Under the pieces are notes generated by a model, which saw only the letters and a program-made list of their open reading frames with translations, ran no database searches and was not told the origin of the DNA. From contig OZ231126.1 of NCBI GenBank assembly GCA_965153355.1, positions 105,462,001 through 105,526,000 of the forward strand: a stretch of DNA of 64,000 nucleotides, given 5' to 3'. Positions 20,319 to 30,290 of this stretch are shown in pieces (position 1 is the first letter of the stretch; each line of letters starts with the position of its first letter). Origin of the DNA: Flaccisagitta enflata. Lineage: Eukaryota; Chaetognatha; Sagittoidea; Aphragmophora. A program made the position numbers and the translations under genes.

Positions 20319-21684
20319 AAATCTCATTAATGGTCGATTCAGCACTAAAATCATGCCCCTCTCCCTAGTCAGAGAGATCTTCACGCAAAGCTCACTTTCG
20401 AGTGACGTGTTGTCCGGCAGTCTACCAACGACCTTTTATCAAGGGGCTAGTCCGTCTGTTCTCTCCGCCGACCAAAAGAAAAAGAGTGTGACTGTACTGT
20501 TCGTAAGTCCGAGGATCGAAAAAGAACCGAGCTATCATGTTCTTCGATTGCATTCTGTTTCAGGCACAATTGAGATGAATGGACGCATTTATGACCGAGT
20601 CTTTGGATTTGATGGTGATGAGATCGCACTCCCTATCGACCTATATGATAAACACCATGAAAACATGATTATGACCGCCGCTGAAGTCCAGCATTTGCGC
20701 CTTCCGTCCGAATGTTCCTTTACCAACGGTCTGTACAGCTGTCGTAATTTCCTAACTTTATCCGGTCCAATTGCAGCCTGCGTCACGTCCATTTTCGCTT
20801 GTGATTGGCCGAAAATTTTGCAGCAATGTCAAATTAGGATGGTACCTCAAGCCAATTACCACGTAGTTTCCACCAGTACAGGCTCAACAGGAATGCTCAT
20901 TTCTTACAATGCTAGCTTTTGTTTGTTTGGGGTCGATCACTCAAAACCAACTCATTATCAAAGAGACGACCTTACTAAAATGGCCGCAAGAGACAAAACA
21001 AAAGGTCTTTGCGCATGGATTCCAAGTCACTTCTCAGTCATACAGATTGTTGATGACAAAGGTAACAAAATTGACGAAATAGAACAGGATACAAAATTAG
21101 TAGTTAGACAGGGTCTTGTGAACAATATAACCAGCTTTAGCGACAAACATTTTCACTTTTATGAAGGGACCATCACTCTAAACCAAAGTCTCTTAAACTT
21201 CACCGGCTTTCAATCCAATATCAATAACAATTGGGAAAATCTTGAAGAGCGCAAACGCCCAATTTTTCATATGAAAACTCAATCCGGATTTTTCGAGCTT
21301 GGTATAACCATCGTAGTTGCATTCATCTTGTGTATGTACGCGTTCAAGCTTGTGCGCTGTCTGAGACGTAGGTATGGCCGTCCATCCGCCCTAGAAGCCG
21401 CAAACATGCATAGTCGAGTTGAGTACGACCGAGCCGGCCAATCTATCCTCATCTCACCTCCACCCAATCAACCACCACCTCCACCACAAAGCGCACCTCC
21501 ACATGATCGCTCTGACACCACCGACCCAAAATACTCCGACCTGAGATGGTTGGACGCTAAACCAGAAGATCGAGACCGGATCGAGGATTTTCCAGGGCCA
21601 GGTTCACCTCTGAGTGAATCTCGTCTTCACCCCGTTACCGCGCGACCAACTGGTTTCGAGGAGGATTTGATCCCTCCTGTGTGA
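20251..21684 (+). CDS. env: errantivirus-like envelope, transmembrane part
   Basis: A 477-residue frame continues the envelope ectodomain after a frameshift. It begins with an amphipathic helix (LRSIAARLDGIFENLINGRFS), resembling the heptad region after the fusion peptide in F-type proteins. Cysteines, N-glycosylation sites (NASF, NITS, NQSL, NFTG) and a single membrane anchor (FELGITIVVAFILCMYAFKLV, about 21292-21354) follow. The anchor is followed by a basic stop-transfer sequence and a ~100-residue cytoplasmic tail with a polyproline run (about 21459-21505). The tail is longer than usual for errantivirus envelopes. The ORF ends at TGA 21682-21684, next to the LTR-like region. Confidence 0.75.
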   Translation: MPNKTRLMLELRSIAARLDGIFENLINGRFSTKIMPLSLVREIFTQSSLSSDVLSGSLPTTFYQGASPSVLSADQKKKSVTVLFVSPRIEKEPSYHVLRLHSVSGTIEMNGRIYDRVFGFDGDEIALPIDLYDKHHENMIMTAAEVQHLRLPSECSFTNGLYSCRNFLTLSGPIAACVTSIFACDWPKILQQCQIRMVPQANYHVVSTSTGSTGMLISYNASFCLFGVDHSKPTHYQRDDLTKMAARDKTKGLCAWIPSHFSVIQIVDDKGNKIDEIEQDTKLVVRQGLVNNITSFSDKHFHFYEGTITLNQSLLNFTGFQSNINNNWENLEERKRPIFHMKTQSGFFELGITIVVAFILCMYAFKLVRCLRRRYGRPSALEAANMHSRVEYDRAGQSILISPPPNQPPPPPQSAPPHDRSDTTDPKYSDLRWLDAKPEDRDRIEDFPGPGSPLSESRLHPVTARPTGFEEDLIPPV

Positions 21685-22650
21685 AGAAAAGAATGATTTG
21701 CATATTGCAGCTTAGCTTATCAAATTAGGACTCTTATAACAACAGAGATACTTTCCTATATAAGTTAATGCAGCGAACTCAGGAAATACAAGGACCGATT
21801 ATGAGAAAGGATTTTGATTCAGAAAAACGGCCTTATGTATTATAACTTAGTTTTTGTGTGTTTTGATTTGACCAGAATTTAGTGTACAAATGTGTGAATC
21901 TAGATATTCTTTTTCAACACTTTGACTGACAACATGCAAATCAGCTAATTCCAAACAAATTAAGCACAAATCTATGGGCAACGGCTGCCTTGGGACCAAT
22001 GGTCCTAGTTAAAGGATTGGCCGCCTTAAAAAACCCTTGTACTATAGCTTGAGTTTGAAGTGCAAGATATAAAAAAAAATTTTTAGACGAACATTCATAT
22101 AAAATATATCCTTACGGGAAATAAGGGATTGGGAGGATATGAAGTTTCTGTAAGTATGCCTAGTGTGATACAATAGTATGGGAAATTGAAAGCAACCCAC
22201 TGGTCCTAAACCACCCCCATGTACCCCGTGTCATATTGCTTGATTAATCCCTTTTCCCCTCTGATGTTCACCTCAATACGAGTTCACCTCCCCATTTAGT
22301 ACCAATCCTTGCTCTCTCATTGTCGTTAGTGTTTTGACTTTAATCCTCATGATGTAAAGTACCTGATTCTCATGTGTCTGTCTTTTATCGATCTTTTAGA
22401 TGGGAAATGAAAGATTATCCCATCCTCTCATGTTGTTCTCTTGACTGTACTTTACTATCCCCATTTAAGCCCCTCCCACCATGCACTGCTATTGGTTGTA
22501 TCATCTCATCTAGTTGATTCTTTGTATTGTGAACTGTATAAAAAACCCATTGCCTCTTGCTCCGCGCCTTCTACCTGATTATTGAATAAACCATGACATG
22601 TTCTTCTAACATACTTTCATGTATCAGATTGAGGCCAGTAATAAGTCCAC
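21685..22650 (+). repeat. LTR-like 3' region
   Basis: About 1 kb directly after env, with a promoter-like TGTATAAAAAA (about 22534), a CT-rich start-site area and a polyadenylation signal GAATAAA (about 22583) followed by T-rich sequence. This is the U3-R-U5 order of an LTR. The matching 5' copy was not found near gag, so the borders cannot be set by comparison. A GTACCCTATAG / CTATGGTCT...GGGTAC inverted motif lies just beyond at 22655-22700. Confidence 0.45.
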
Positions 22651-22914
22651 CGAGCTGTACCCTATAGTTAGTAGACCATAGGGTCTGGGGTACAGTTCAA
22701 TATAGCTACCTTGTCTGCCAAACGGATATAGAGACCCCCAATTTATTACACTACATGACGAGAATTTTGCCTAATCAATGGCCAGTTTTGACCTTTTCTC
22801 AAGAACAAGACAAAAATAAAAAATGGCCACTAAGATAAAAAAATCTTACCAGATATTGAATTCCTTTCACTCTTAAAGAGATCAGAGAGAGAATCTTACC
22901 TAAAAAAAGCTAAG

Positions 22915-23373
22915 ATGGTACATATTAAGCTGTATAAAACATTTATAGCAAATATCTATTTTAGAAATGTATCTATCTCATCTGAAGCGGTGAAAAAGCT
23001 CAAGTGTTACAGAACAAAACTCGCTCAATTATGTGCTAAAACAACCTCTGTCAAGAATGTAAGAAATCTTTTGATAGATAAAGACTTTTTTGCCAAGTTT
23101 TTAAAAATTGTATTAATTGACATACAACCTTTGGTATATAAAAAGGAAAAAGAAGAAAAAGAAGAAAAAAAAGAAAAAAAGAAAGACAAAAAACCAACGG
23201 AAGCTCCGAAAAAAAGAGGAAAAGAGGAAAAAAAAGAATCTTTTCATGAATACAATCCTTTGGAAATAGGAGAAGAGGAAGAGCCAGAGGAAGAAGAAAA
23301 AGAAGAAGAAGAAGAAGAAGAAGAACCTGAAGGAAGAAGAAGAGGAAGAAGGATCAGAAGAGGAAGAATCTAG
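22915..23373 (+). CDS. Maverick accessory protein, helical with acidic/basic tail
   Basis: ATG 22915 to TAG, 152 residues. The first 70 residues contain LKCYRTKLAQLCAKTTSVKN followed by RNLLIDKDFFAKFLKIVL. This matches the pattern of a small protein found at the same position in many invertebrate adintovirus-like elements (a basic RxLxxLxxKKxSxKxxRxLL stretch followed by a Phe-rich hydrophobic segment). The C-terminal half is a Lys/Glu low-complexity run. Such proteins are abundant in these elements but have no established function. Confidence 0.5.
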   Translation: MVHIKLYKTFIANIYFRNVSISSEAVKKLKCYRTKLAQLCAKTTSVKNVRNLLIDKDFFAKFLKIVLIDIQPLVYKKEKEEKEEKKEKKKDKKPTEAPKKRGKEEKKESFHEYNPLEIGEEEEPEEEEKEEEEEEEEPEGRRRGRRIRRGRI

Positions 23374-23393
23374 TGGAGAAGAATAAAAAAAAA

Positions 23394-24149
23394 ATGGATG
23401 ACCTTTTTAGTGTGCAAAAAAAAGTTTTAATTCCGGAAAGTCAATTTCAGGCTATTCTTTCAGAAAATAAGAAAAAAAAAGAACCAAATACTGCTCTAAT
23501 TAGATTTTGTCAGTTACAAGATAAGATGCAAAAGGAAGAAATCAAAAATAAAAATGAGAATGATATGAAATGGGATAAACTAAGCAAAAAACTTACTCCG
23601 ATTTTTAACGCTGACACTGATAATGTGCCTAGTTCATCTAATCCTACAGAACAAGAGATTGCTAGTAGTTCTCCATTAGATGTAGCCAACTATATCAGTG
23701 AGGAGATCGAAAGTCATAACCTCACAAAATCTTTAAATCTTCTCGACGTGATTTTACGGTATCCTGAGCAAGTAGTAATCACAAAGGATCATGTGACCGT
23801 TAATGGAAAGGTATTATCTATCAATACTTTAGATCTTCTTCGAAATCTTGTTGGATCTGCTAAAAAAAAGTTATCATATGCTGTGAAACCTCTTTTGCAA
23901 GTGATAAGTCAAGAACCTGACTTACTTAATTGTATAAGCAACAGGAAGGGAAGATCTTATATATTAAGTCAGAATCAGCCCCCCAGAAAAAGAACTTCTG
24001 TTATGAGGAATCTCAATCAATCATTTGATCAGGTAGCCAATGACGAATCTTATGTAGCCCCATCTAGTCCAACATCTTCGGCGAAGCGAAAGAAAGGCTC
24101 AGGAACAGGAACAGGAAAGCTAAAAATTCGATGGGTTGAGTATTATTGA
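23394..24149 (+). CDS. Maverick conserved protein with Ile-Leu-x-x-Pro-x block
   Basis: ATG 23394 gives about 251 residues. The N-terminus VLIPESQFQAIL and the central block VILRYPEQVVITKDHVTVNGKVL ... LDLLRNLV fit a protein recurrent in invertebrate Mavericks. In that family an N-terminal LIP-x-E-x-Y segment is followed by a predicted domain around Ile-Leu-x-x-Pro, an acidic/Gly core and Asp-Leu-Leu. The function is unknown. It ends six bases before the integrase ATG, consistent with a compact gene cluster on one strand. Confidence 0.5.
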   Translation: MDDLFSVQKKVLIPESQFQAILSENKKKKEPNTALIRFCQLQDKMQKEEIKNKNENDMKWDKLSKKLTPIFNADTDNVPSSSNPTEQEIASSSPLDVANYISEEIESHNLTKSLNLLDVILRYPEQVVITKDHVTVNGKVLSINTLDLLRNLVGSAKKKLSYAVKPLLQVISQEPDLLNCISNRKGRSYILSQNQPPRKRTSVMRNLNQSFDQVANDESYVAPSSPTSSAKRKKGSGTGTGKLKIRWVEYY

Positions 24150-24153
24150 AACC

Positions 24154-25342
24154 ATGGCAACCAATTTCAAGGACAAAACTGACAACGAAGTGACTCAAGA
24201 ACAAAAGGACATTGTGAAATCTGCTTTCTTAGACCCAAAATCTGCATCCGCTTACTCTAGTGTGGAGAGGGTCTATCATCAGTGCAGGGATTACATAAAA
24301 GGATTGACAAGAGGTACGGTGGCGAATATCCTGTCAACAAAGCCAGAATTCACTCAACATCGTCAATTCAAAGCTGAAAAAGGGAGAAAAATAGTCTATA
24401 GGTCATCAATACCTTTTCATGAAACTGGCATTGATCTCTGCGACGTACATAATCTAAGTTCAAAAAATTCTAATATAAAACTTTTATTCCTTCTCAGTGT
24501 ACTTTAAGTCGATTTTTGATAGTAATTCCTTTGCGTTCCAAGTCAAGCGAAAGCATAAGATATGGATTTGAACAGTTTTACGCTCATCCTTTTGTGCATG
24601 ACAAAAAAGGTGTCATTTTTTGGTCAGATAAAGAAAGTGGAGTTAAAAGTAACGAGGTCTGGCTAAAACAGGTGTATGACGGGACTGTAATTCATTCAAA
24701 AAGTCTATCCCAGACTAAGAGTATATTGATTGAAATTGCCGTAAAGCAGCTCACAAATAGACTCTATAGATTTTTAAGCCATTTAGGGCAAGTTAGGTAT
24801 CTAGACCACTTGAAAGATATTGTTGACGGGATCAATGCTTCACCAAGAAAAAACTATACATGAAAAGTGCCAAAGAAGTTGTTAACAATCCCAGTGCTAT
24901 GCGCTTACTTCTTAAGCGAAAAATAAATGAAGAAATTACTAGAGAGAGGGAGAATGCAGGCAAGACCCCATTTTACAGGATCGGGGATCTTGCGTTACCT
25001 AAAAATTGGCCGCCCTCTTTTTTTCGAAAATAGTTTTTGCCTAAGTTCCAGCCTACGCCCCGTAAGGTCGTGTCTATCAAGTTAAGCATACCTATAATGT
25101 ATAGTTTAGAAGGTTTGCCTAATTTTAGATTCTATAAAAGCCAACTTTCTTTAGTCAAAAGAGGTTTGCAAATTTTCTCAGAAAAGATAAATAAACAAGA
25201 ACCGCAAGAGAGCTCAAGACATAAGTTTAAGCTAATAAAAACCAGACTTGACGAGGACAGAAAGACAAGAAACGGAAAAGTGCTCTCTTATGCAAAGTTT
25301 TATCAATTAGAGGACTCAGAAAAAAAAAACAGACTGGGTTGA
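24154..25342 (+). pseudogene. Maverick integrase (DDE, F54H12.3 type), broken
   Basis: Three frames together cover a full-length integrase. The first (24154-24507) has the N-terminal helix region (KSASAYSSVERVYHQCRDYI) and the first catalytic Asp in GIDLCD. The second (24516-24863) has the second Asp in WSDKESG and the Glu in SILIEIAVKQLTNRLYRFL. The third (24860-25342) carries FYRIGDLALPKNW and then a chromo/SH3-like end (YSLEGLPNFRFYKSQLSLV). Breaks are a frameshift near 24510, one near 24860 and a TAG at 25032-25034. The order and spacing match Polinton integrases, which insert the element with 6-bp target duplications. Confidence 0.75.
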
Positions 25343-25389
25343 TGAAAAAACCTATCATTCTCTCTTAGAAAAAGATCAAATAACCAATC

Positions 25390-26388
25390 ATGAGTGAATA
25401 TGTCACTTTGTTATCCAATTCAACCTCTCATGGGCTTCACAAAAATAATAAAAATTATTCTTTTCATACATCTTTTAATGATCCCCTTGCTTTAAATGGT
25501 GTAGGAAAATTGGGCTTATACAAATTTTCGTTTTCTACAGCACTCGAGTCTGACACTGATCTCTCAAGCTGCATAGAGATATTGTCATGGCGAGTAAAAA
25601 GATATGCCCTAAGAAAGCAAGGAAAAGAAACAGTCAAAGTTTTCACTGGTTATGGTCGGAAAATTACTGTAACTGACAGTCAACTTCTGCTGCCCAAACC
25701 TAGAAAAGATCAAATTAACCCAAACAAATGGGAGAGATTGTCTCCTATGGATATGGATAAAGCTGAAAGTTTTATAGGGAGTATCAACGCTGTAATTTTT
25801 AACCTATGCGATGATTTAAAGGCAGCTAAAAAGCCTTTATTTGAATATGATTCACTAATGCGAAAATTATGGTTCAATTATGATAAAGCTCACCCTGAAC
25901 TTGTTACAATACGGATACGTGGGGAAATATTAAAAAAATTTGGTGTTTGCAAGCATTTTGAACCATTACCAATTGATGAAATTATAATTGGAAAAAATAA
26001 AACTGGTTCGAGTTTCAAATTTGAAAATAAGACATGTAATTTCAACGAAGACTTTTTAGAAGACTTGTTGACTCAGTGCGATTTTCGGAATTTCTTTCAA
26101 TACATTCCTCATGTCCGTCCATCTGTCACAGATTTGCTGATATACACAGACGCGGTGACAGAGTCCAGGATTGGTAGTAGTGAGGTATTGGTCATCAGAT
26201 GGATAGAATTCACAAACGATTCTCAAGTGATTAGCCGTAAATGTATCAATTTTGCTCAAACTATGCAGTACTATGACACTTCAAAGGAATATTTAACTGA
26301 GTTAACTATACAAATCCATGATCAAACAGGTTGTTTTGTAAAGCTCTCAGAACCAGTACGGATTGTTTTACATGTCATTCATCCATAG
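25390..26388 (+). CDS. Maverick penton-like virion protein
   Basis: ATG 25390, 332 residues, uninterrupted. The start (EYVTLLSNSTSH ... NNKNYSFHTSFNDPLALNG) and the following LGLYKFSFS correspond to the recurrent N-terminus of a virion protein family in aquatic-animal Mavericks: Phe-Tyr-Val-Thr-Leu-x-Ser-Asn, then a Pro-x-x-Leu-x-Gly strand and a Trp/Lys-Val-Gly-Leu strand. These proteins are thought to be penton-type or receptor-facing jelly-roll proteins, by position next to the major capsid gene. The C-terminal half is beta-rich with no motif recognised. It is among the best preserved genes of the element. Confidence 0.55.
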   Translation: MSEYVTLLSNSTSHGLHKNNKNYSFHTSFNDPLALNGVGKLGLYKFSFSTALESDTDLSSCIEILSWRVKRYALRKQGKETVKVFTGYGRKITVTDSQLLLPKPRKDQINPNKWERLSPMDMDKAESFIGSINAVIFNLCDDLKAAKKPLFEYDSLMRKLWFNYDKAHPELVTIRIRGEILKKFGVCKHFEPLPIDEIIIGKNKTGSSFKFENKTCNFNEDFLEDLLTQCDFRNFFQYIPHVRPSVTDLLIYTDAVTESRIGSSEVLVIRWIEFTNDSQVISRKCINFAQTMQYYDTSKEYLTELTIQIHDQTGCFVKLSEPVRIVLHVIHP

Positions 26389-26393
26389 ACATC

Positions 26394-26861
26394 ATGACTA
26401 ACATTCAACGAGGTCATTGGGCGGGGGGCCGTCTTAGTAATTCTCATTTGATTAAAAACTTATCTCCTTACAAACTATCACAATATGGAGTTAATCTTAT
26501 TTGTTCTGGTGCGTCTATTATGACTCAGGCTGCTTCAGAGAGTATATAAGGGGGTCAAACATCACCCCAGTCTTACACTGATATCGATGACGATGATAAA
26601 GTGTCCTCTCTTGTTAGTCATTTAGGCTTGAATACTGACTTACCAGAGTTTAGTGCAAAAAAGAAGAAAAAACCCCAACCAAAACCAAAACAAACCAAAA
26701 CAAAACAAAGTAAACCAAAACAAACCAAAACAAAACAAAACAAAACATCACCAAACAAAACAAAACCGAACAAAACAAAAGTCCTACAGAAACAAAAGAC
26801 AAGTTCTATAAAAAGGGTGACCAAATCAGTAAAGTTTCAACCTCGAAATATTTTTGACTAA
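26394..26861 (+). CDS. minor virion protein with Lys-rich tail, in-frame stop
   Basis: ATG 26394 starts six bases after the previous stop. The first 51 residues (RGHWAGGRLSNSHLIKNLSPYKLSQYGVNLICSGASIMTQAA) fit the Gly-rich plus amphipathic-helix pattern of pVI/pX-like minor capsid proteins of Mavericks. A TAA at 26547-26549 interrupts, but the same frame stays open to 26861. It encodes a Ser/Asp segment and then a Lys/Thr/Gln/Pro repeat (CAAAACAAAA-type DNA) that would give a strongly basic, DNA-condensing tail. The stop looks like decay of one gene rather than two genes, because no ATG starts the second part. Confidence 0.4.
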
Positions 26862-26871
26862 AAGCGATAAA

Positions 26872-27755
26872 ATGGTGGCCCCTGGAGTAGACCCTCTTGA
26901 AAAAAGTGTCAACTCAGCTGAAATTCCATCAACGTCTGAGGCGCTTAATTTATGGGAGACAGAAAGGATTGATCATTCTGTTCTCAATTATTATTACGAG
27001 CAAAAAAGTCCTAACGCACAATTTAGTCAAAAACCACAGACCCGTATTTTTACAGTAAATCTTGAACCTTCTAAGCATTTCACTTCTTGTCAGGCGTCTT
27101 TTATTAGTTTTGAAGTAAGGCTGGTCAAACTACCAGTTCATACAAAATTACCACCTATACATCCCCCACCAACTTTAAATGTCCCCAACACAGGGGATGC
27201 AAATCTCTCAACCAAATTGATCAATCAGAAGCCAGACTGCCTTCACCATTGACGCAACATGAATGTATTGGAAACAAATTTGTCCTTGACGACGATTCAG
27301 ATGAGCTTCGCAGAAAGAAGAAATATGAGGAGAAAAAAGAAAGATATGAAATGGAAAAAAAGAAAAAACAAGAAAGAATGCAAAGATGGATAGAGGAGCA
27401 AGCGGAATATAGGCGGAGATGGCAAAAGGAAAATTCTGAGTCACAAAAACATAAAATGCATTGTAAACGGAAAAGAGATTTAACGACAGGATCGCCTGAG
27501 CATGATGTCGAGGCTAAAAGAAGTAAAATGTTGGATCAGAGAGAATTTCATGATCGGAAAAGGAAAAGACAGACAGATTGCCCAACTGATAGAGACATTG
27601 AATTGGAAATGAGAAAGGAAAGAAAGAAAGAAGAAGAAAAAGAAGAGATGAATATCAAAGACGATCCAGTTGTCTACCCAGGGTCAAACTTGGACAACGC
27701 GCCTGGTAGGTAGATAGGTGGGTAGGTAGGTAGGTAGGTAGGTAGGTAGGTAGGT

Positions 27756-27811
<56 letters not shown>

Positions 27812-28614
27812 CTGGTTTTGACTTAGCTTTTACTATGAGAACCAATTAGAGAGAAGGATCTCAGTAGAGGGGCTAATCAGAGGGGGGAAAGTGTGAAACT
27901 CAACACCAATGAGAGAGCTTTTGTTCAGGAAGGAACCAATTAAAGAGTTTGTTTGCGTAGTTACCAGTGTTCTAAACTTTTCATCTTTATTTTGTTCAGG
28001 AGTGCTTTTGTTCAACGATATTGATATGAAAGTGAATGCGTGCGCGTAGTAACTAGTCAGTGAGGGCTCACAAGGCCCTCTTCCATAATTTTCAGTTTGG
28101 GTATAGTGAGGGATATTGTTCCACCTATCATGTTATGGACATCATAATCTGATGGGGTGGTTAATGCTTTTGCGCTTCTTGAATGACAGCAGGGGAGTGA
28201 AGCTGGAGGGTCTCGGCTAGTCAGGTGAGGCGGACGCGTCTAGCATGGATTTCACTAAACCTAGCAACTTTTTGTCATACACATTCCACCTGGCCAACGA
28301 CAAACAAGTGATCAAGACTGAAACAACCTCTTTTGAAGTTGGTTTTGAAATGCGAAACTTTAAATTTCATTCTTGTAAAATTATCGTGGACCCCACTGTA
28401 GCTCTAAGCATAGAAAGCAAACTGATGAAAACTCCAATGAATTATCCAATTTTTAATTGGCGTCTCACATCTTTGAATGTACCTGCTGGTCTGATTAACT
28501 GGTCTCAAGAAGATGTCTTCTTTCAATCACAATGCCCTGAAGTAGTATATTTAATGATACAGCCTCAAGTGAGTATGCTACAGCTATGTGCAACTTGTCA
28601 ATGTGCAACTTGTC

Positions 28615-28664
<50 letters not shown>

Positions 28665-29282
28665 AAGATTCTAGTCGGATGGGATTCAGAGAGCCAATCA
28701 GAGGAAGGGATTTTGGGAAGGGGTGCTAATCAGAGAATCTTTTTCGAAGAGCCAATTAGAGAGATTCAATTTCAGAAAGAACCAATTAGAGAGTTTGTTT
28801 TGCCTAGTAACCAGTTGATATTCTTTTCTTTTTTTTTTTCCCAGATCAATAATATAGGAGATTTTAAAAAATTGTTGTTCGATTTCAAAAGAAATGGACT
28901 AGTCAACGCCCATTTTTACCTTGACAGCATACGTTATTCATCATACAACTTAAACTTTACTGACAATTCTGAAGTTAGTCATGCTAATGTACTAGGCTGG
29001 GCAACCGCGTTCTCAGCGTCTGATTTATTTATGGATGAGCCGTATTGGCCAGATATTTCTAGGCATCAGACGTCTTATTTCATACTAAAATTTGATTTTG
29101 CAGTTATGGATGATAATGGATCAAGCCCCATAAGACCAGTAAGCAAATCTGGCAATTGTCATTTAGATTTGCAATTCAAGAATGCTGACAATGGTAATTT
29201 AAAAATTTTTTTGCTCCAAAAATATTCAAATTGCTTACAAATTGACCTAAACAGGAATGCTCTCCGTAATTATGTACTATAG
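26872..29282 (+). CDS. Maverick major capsid protein, with two introns
   Basis: ATG 26872; segments 26872-27250, ~27250-27709, 28244-28568 and 28845-29282. The first part (SVLNYYYEQKSPNAQF ... SFISFEVRLVKL) matches the capsid N-terminal strand region. The third (FKFHSCKIIVDPTVALSIES ... LNVPAGLINWSQEDVFF) and the fourth (HLDLQFKNADNGNLKIFLL ... QIDLNRNAL) match highly conserved strands of F54H12.2-type double-jelly-roll capsids. The 27250-27709 segment is an extra charged coiled region (RRKKKYEEKKERYEMEKK) in another frame, so one frameshift exists near 27250. Intron 2 (28569-28844) has GTGAGT and a T-rich CCCAG and joins in phase; intron 1 (27710-28243) joins in phase with a less certain donor in a GGTA repeat. 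Confidence 0.7.
27706..27808. repeat. (GGTA)n followed by (CT)n
   Basis: About ten GGTA tetranucleotides (27706-27758), then about 25 CT dinucleotides (27759-27808), at the 5' end of capsid intron 1. The GGTA units each offer a potential GTAGGT splice donor, so the exact donor is ambiguous. Confidence 0.9.
27710..28243 (+). other. intron 1 of the Maverick capsid gene
   Basis: Donor GTAGAT at 27710 inside a GGTA repeat; acceptor TCTAG at 28243. This pairing keeps the reading frame (two bases before, one after). The intron contains a (CT)n tract and AACCAATTAGAGAG-type motifs shared with intron 2. Confidence 0.45.
28569..28844 (+). other. intron 2 of the Maverick capsid gene
   Basis: Donor CAA|GTGAGT at 28569 and acceptor TTTTTTTTCCCAG|ATC at 28844 flank conserved capsid coding sequence at phase 0. 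The 276-bp intron is a multiple of three and has no in-frame stop, so it looks like coding sequence in a simple ORF scan. It carries (CT)n at 28619-28661 and AGCCAATTAGAGAG / AACCAATTAGAGAG motifs. Confidence 0.75.
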
Positions 29283-29323
29283 TATAGTTTATACTATATA
29301 CTATAACTCTCTCTCTTTCTGAG

Positions 29324-30290
29324 ATAGTCCGTCAGCGATTTTGGGGGGTTTCAGCAACGGCTAATGAACGCACGTTGACGAACAATGCCATACAGCTGCT
29401 CATGAACGAGTAAAAAGAGGCTCTTGGCAAACGATTTTGTTCATTGAGGGCCCTAAAAAACGCGTTCGGGAACGACCATTCATTGAGGGTTAAAAAAAGA
29501 CGTTCAACAACAGGTAAAAAACCCACTCCACCAACGATTTCGTTGGTGGAGTGGTTTTTTTACTTGTTCATGAACGATGCTATGTTGCTGTTGATGAACA
29601 GAGAAAATATGCTGTTTGATGAACGGTATTGTAAAGATTTTGTTAATGGAGGGCCCAAAAAACGCGTTCAGGAACAACCATTCATTGAGGGTCAAAAAAA
29701 GACGTTCAACAATGGGTAAAAAAAGCACTTTACCAACGGTTTCGTTGGTGAAGTGGTTTTTTTTACTTGCTCATGAACGATGCTATGTTGCTGTTGATGA
29801 ACAGAGAAAATATGCTGTTTGATGAACGGTATTGTAAAGATTTTGTTAATGGAGGGCCCAAAAAACGCGTTCAGGAACAACCATTCATTGAGGGTCAAAA
29901 AAAGACGTTCAACAATGGGTAAAAAAAGCACTTTACCAACGGTTTCGTTGGTTTTAGTGTTTTTTTACTTGCTCATGAACAATGCTATGTTGCTGTTGAT
30001 GAACAGAGAAAATATGCTATTTGATGAACGGTATTGTAAAGATTTTGTTAATGGAGGGCCCAAAAAACGCGTTCAGGAACAACCATTCATTGAGGGTCAA
30101 AAAAAGACGTTCAACAATGGGTAAAAAAAGCACTTTACCAACGGTTACGTTGGCGTAGTGGTTTTTTTTACTTGCTCATGAACGATGTTAAGTTGCTGTT
30201 GATGAACAGGAAAAAAATGCCATTTGATGAACAGTATTGATCGTTCAGTGTAACTTAAAAAAAAAGTTCTTCAAGGATACATTTTTGACA
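29324..30290 (+). repeat. left terminal inverted repeat with ~200-bp tandem units
   Basis: After the terminal 180 bp, a unit of about 201-203 bp is repeated about four times (starts near 29505, 29704, 29907 and 30108). Each unit carries TTGATGAACGG, GGAGGGCCCAAAAAACGCGTTC, CATTCATTGAGGGT and a palindrome of the form CCACTCCACCAACGA / TCGTTGGTGGAGTGG (best at 29521-29556). Small frames reading through the units (29444-30124) are repeat translations. Confidence 0.75.

Larger units (their letters stand above)
3850..22650 (+). mobile_element. decayed errantivirus-like (Ty3/gypsy) retroelement, possibly with a 6.8-kb interior passenger
   Basis: Gag, tandem protease domains, reverse transcriptase, RNase H and integrase (4.0-12.6 kb), envelope (19.36-21.68 kb) and an LTR-like 3' region lie on one strand in retroviral order. 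Frameshifts and stop codons interrupt gag, pol and env, so the copy is inactive. No 5' LTR or primer-binding site was seen; the G-rich minisatellite ends about 180 bp before gag. The 6.8 kb between pol and env holds spliced genes on the opposite strand. One long element or two decayed elements flanking host genes are both possible, so the outer limits are approximate. Confidence 0.6.

Noticed and set aside
28620-28662. (Ser-Leu)n segment as part of the capsid protein
   Set aside because: It is the (CT)n tract of an intron with strong GTGAGT and T-rich CAG borders; conserved capsid sequence resumes right after the acceptor.
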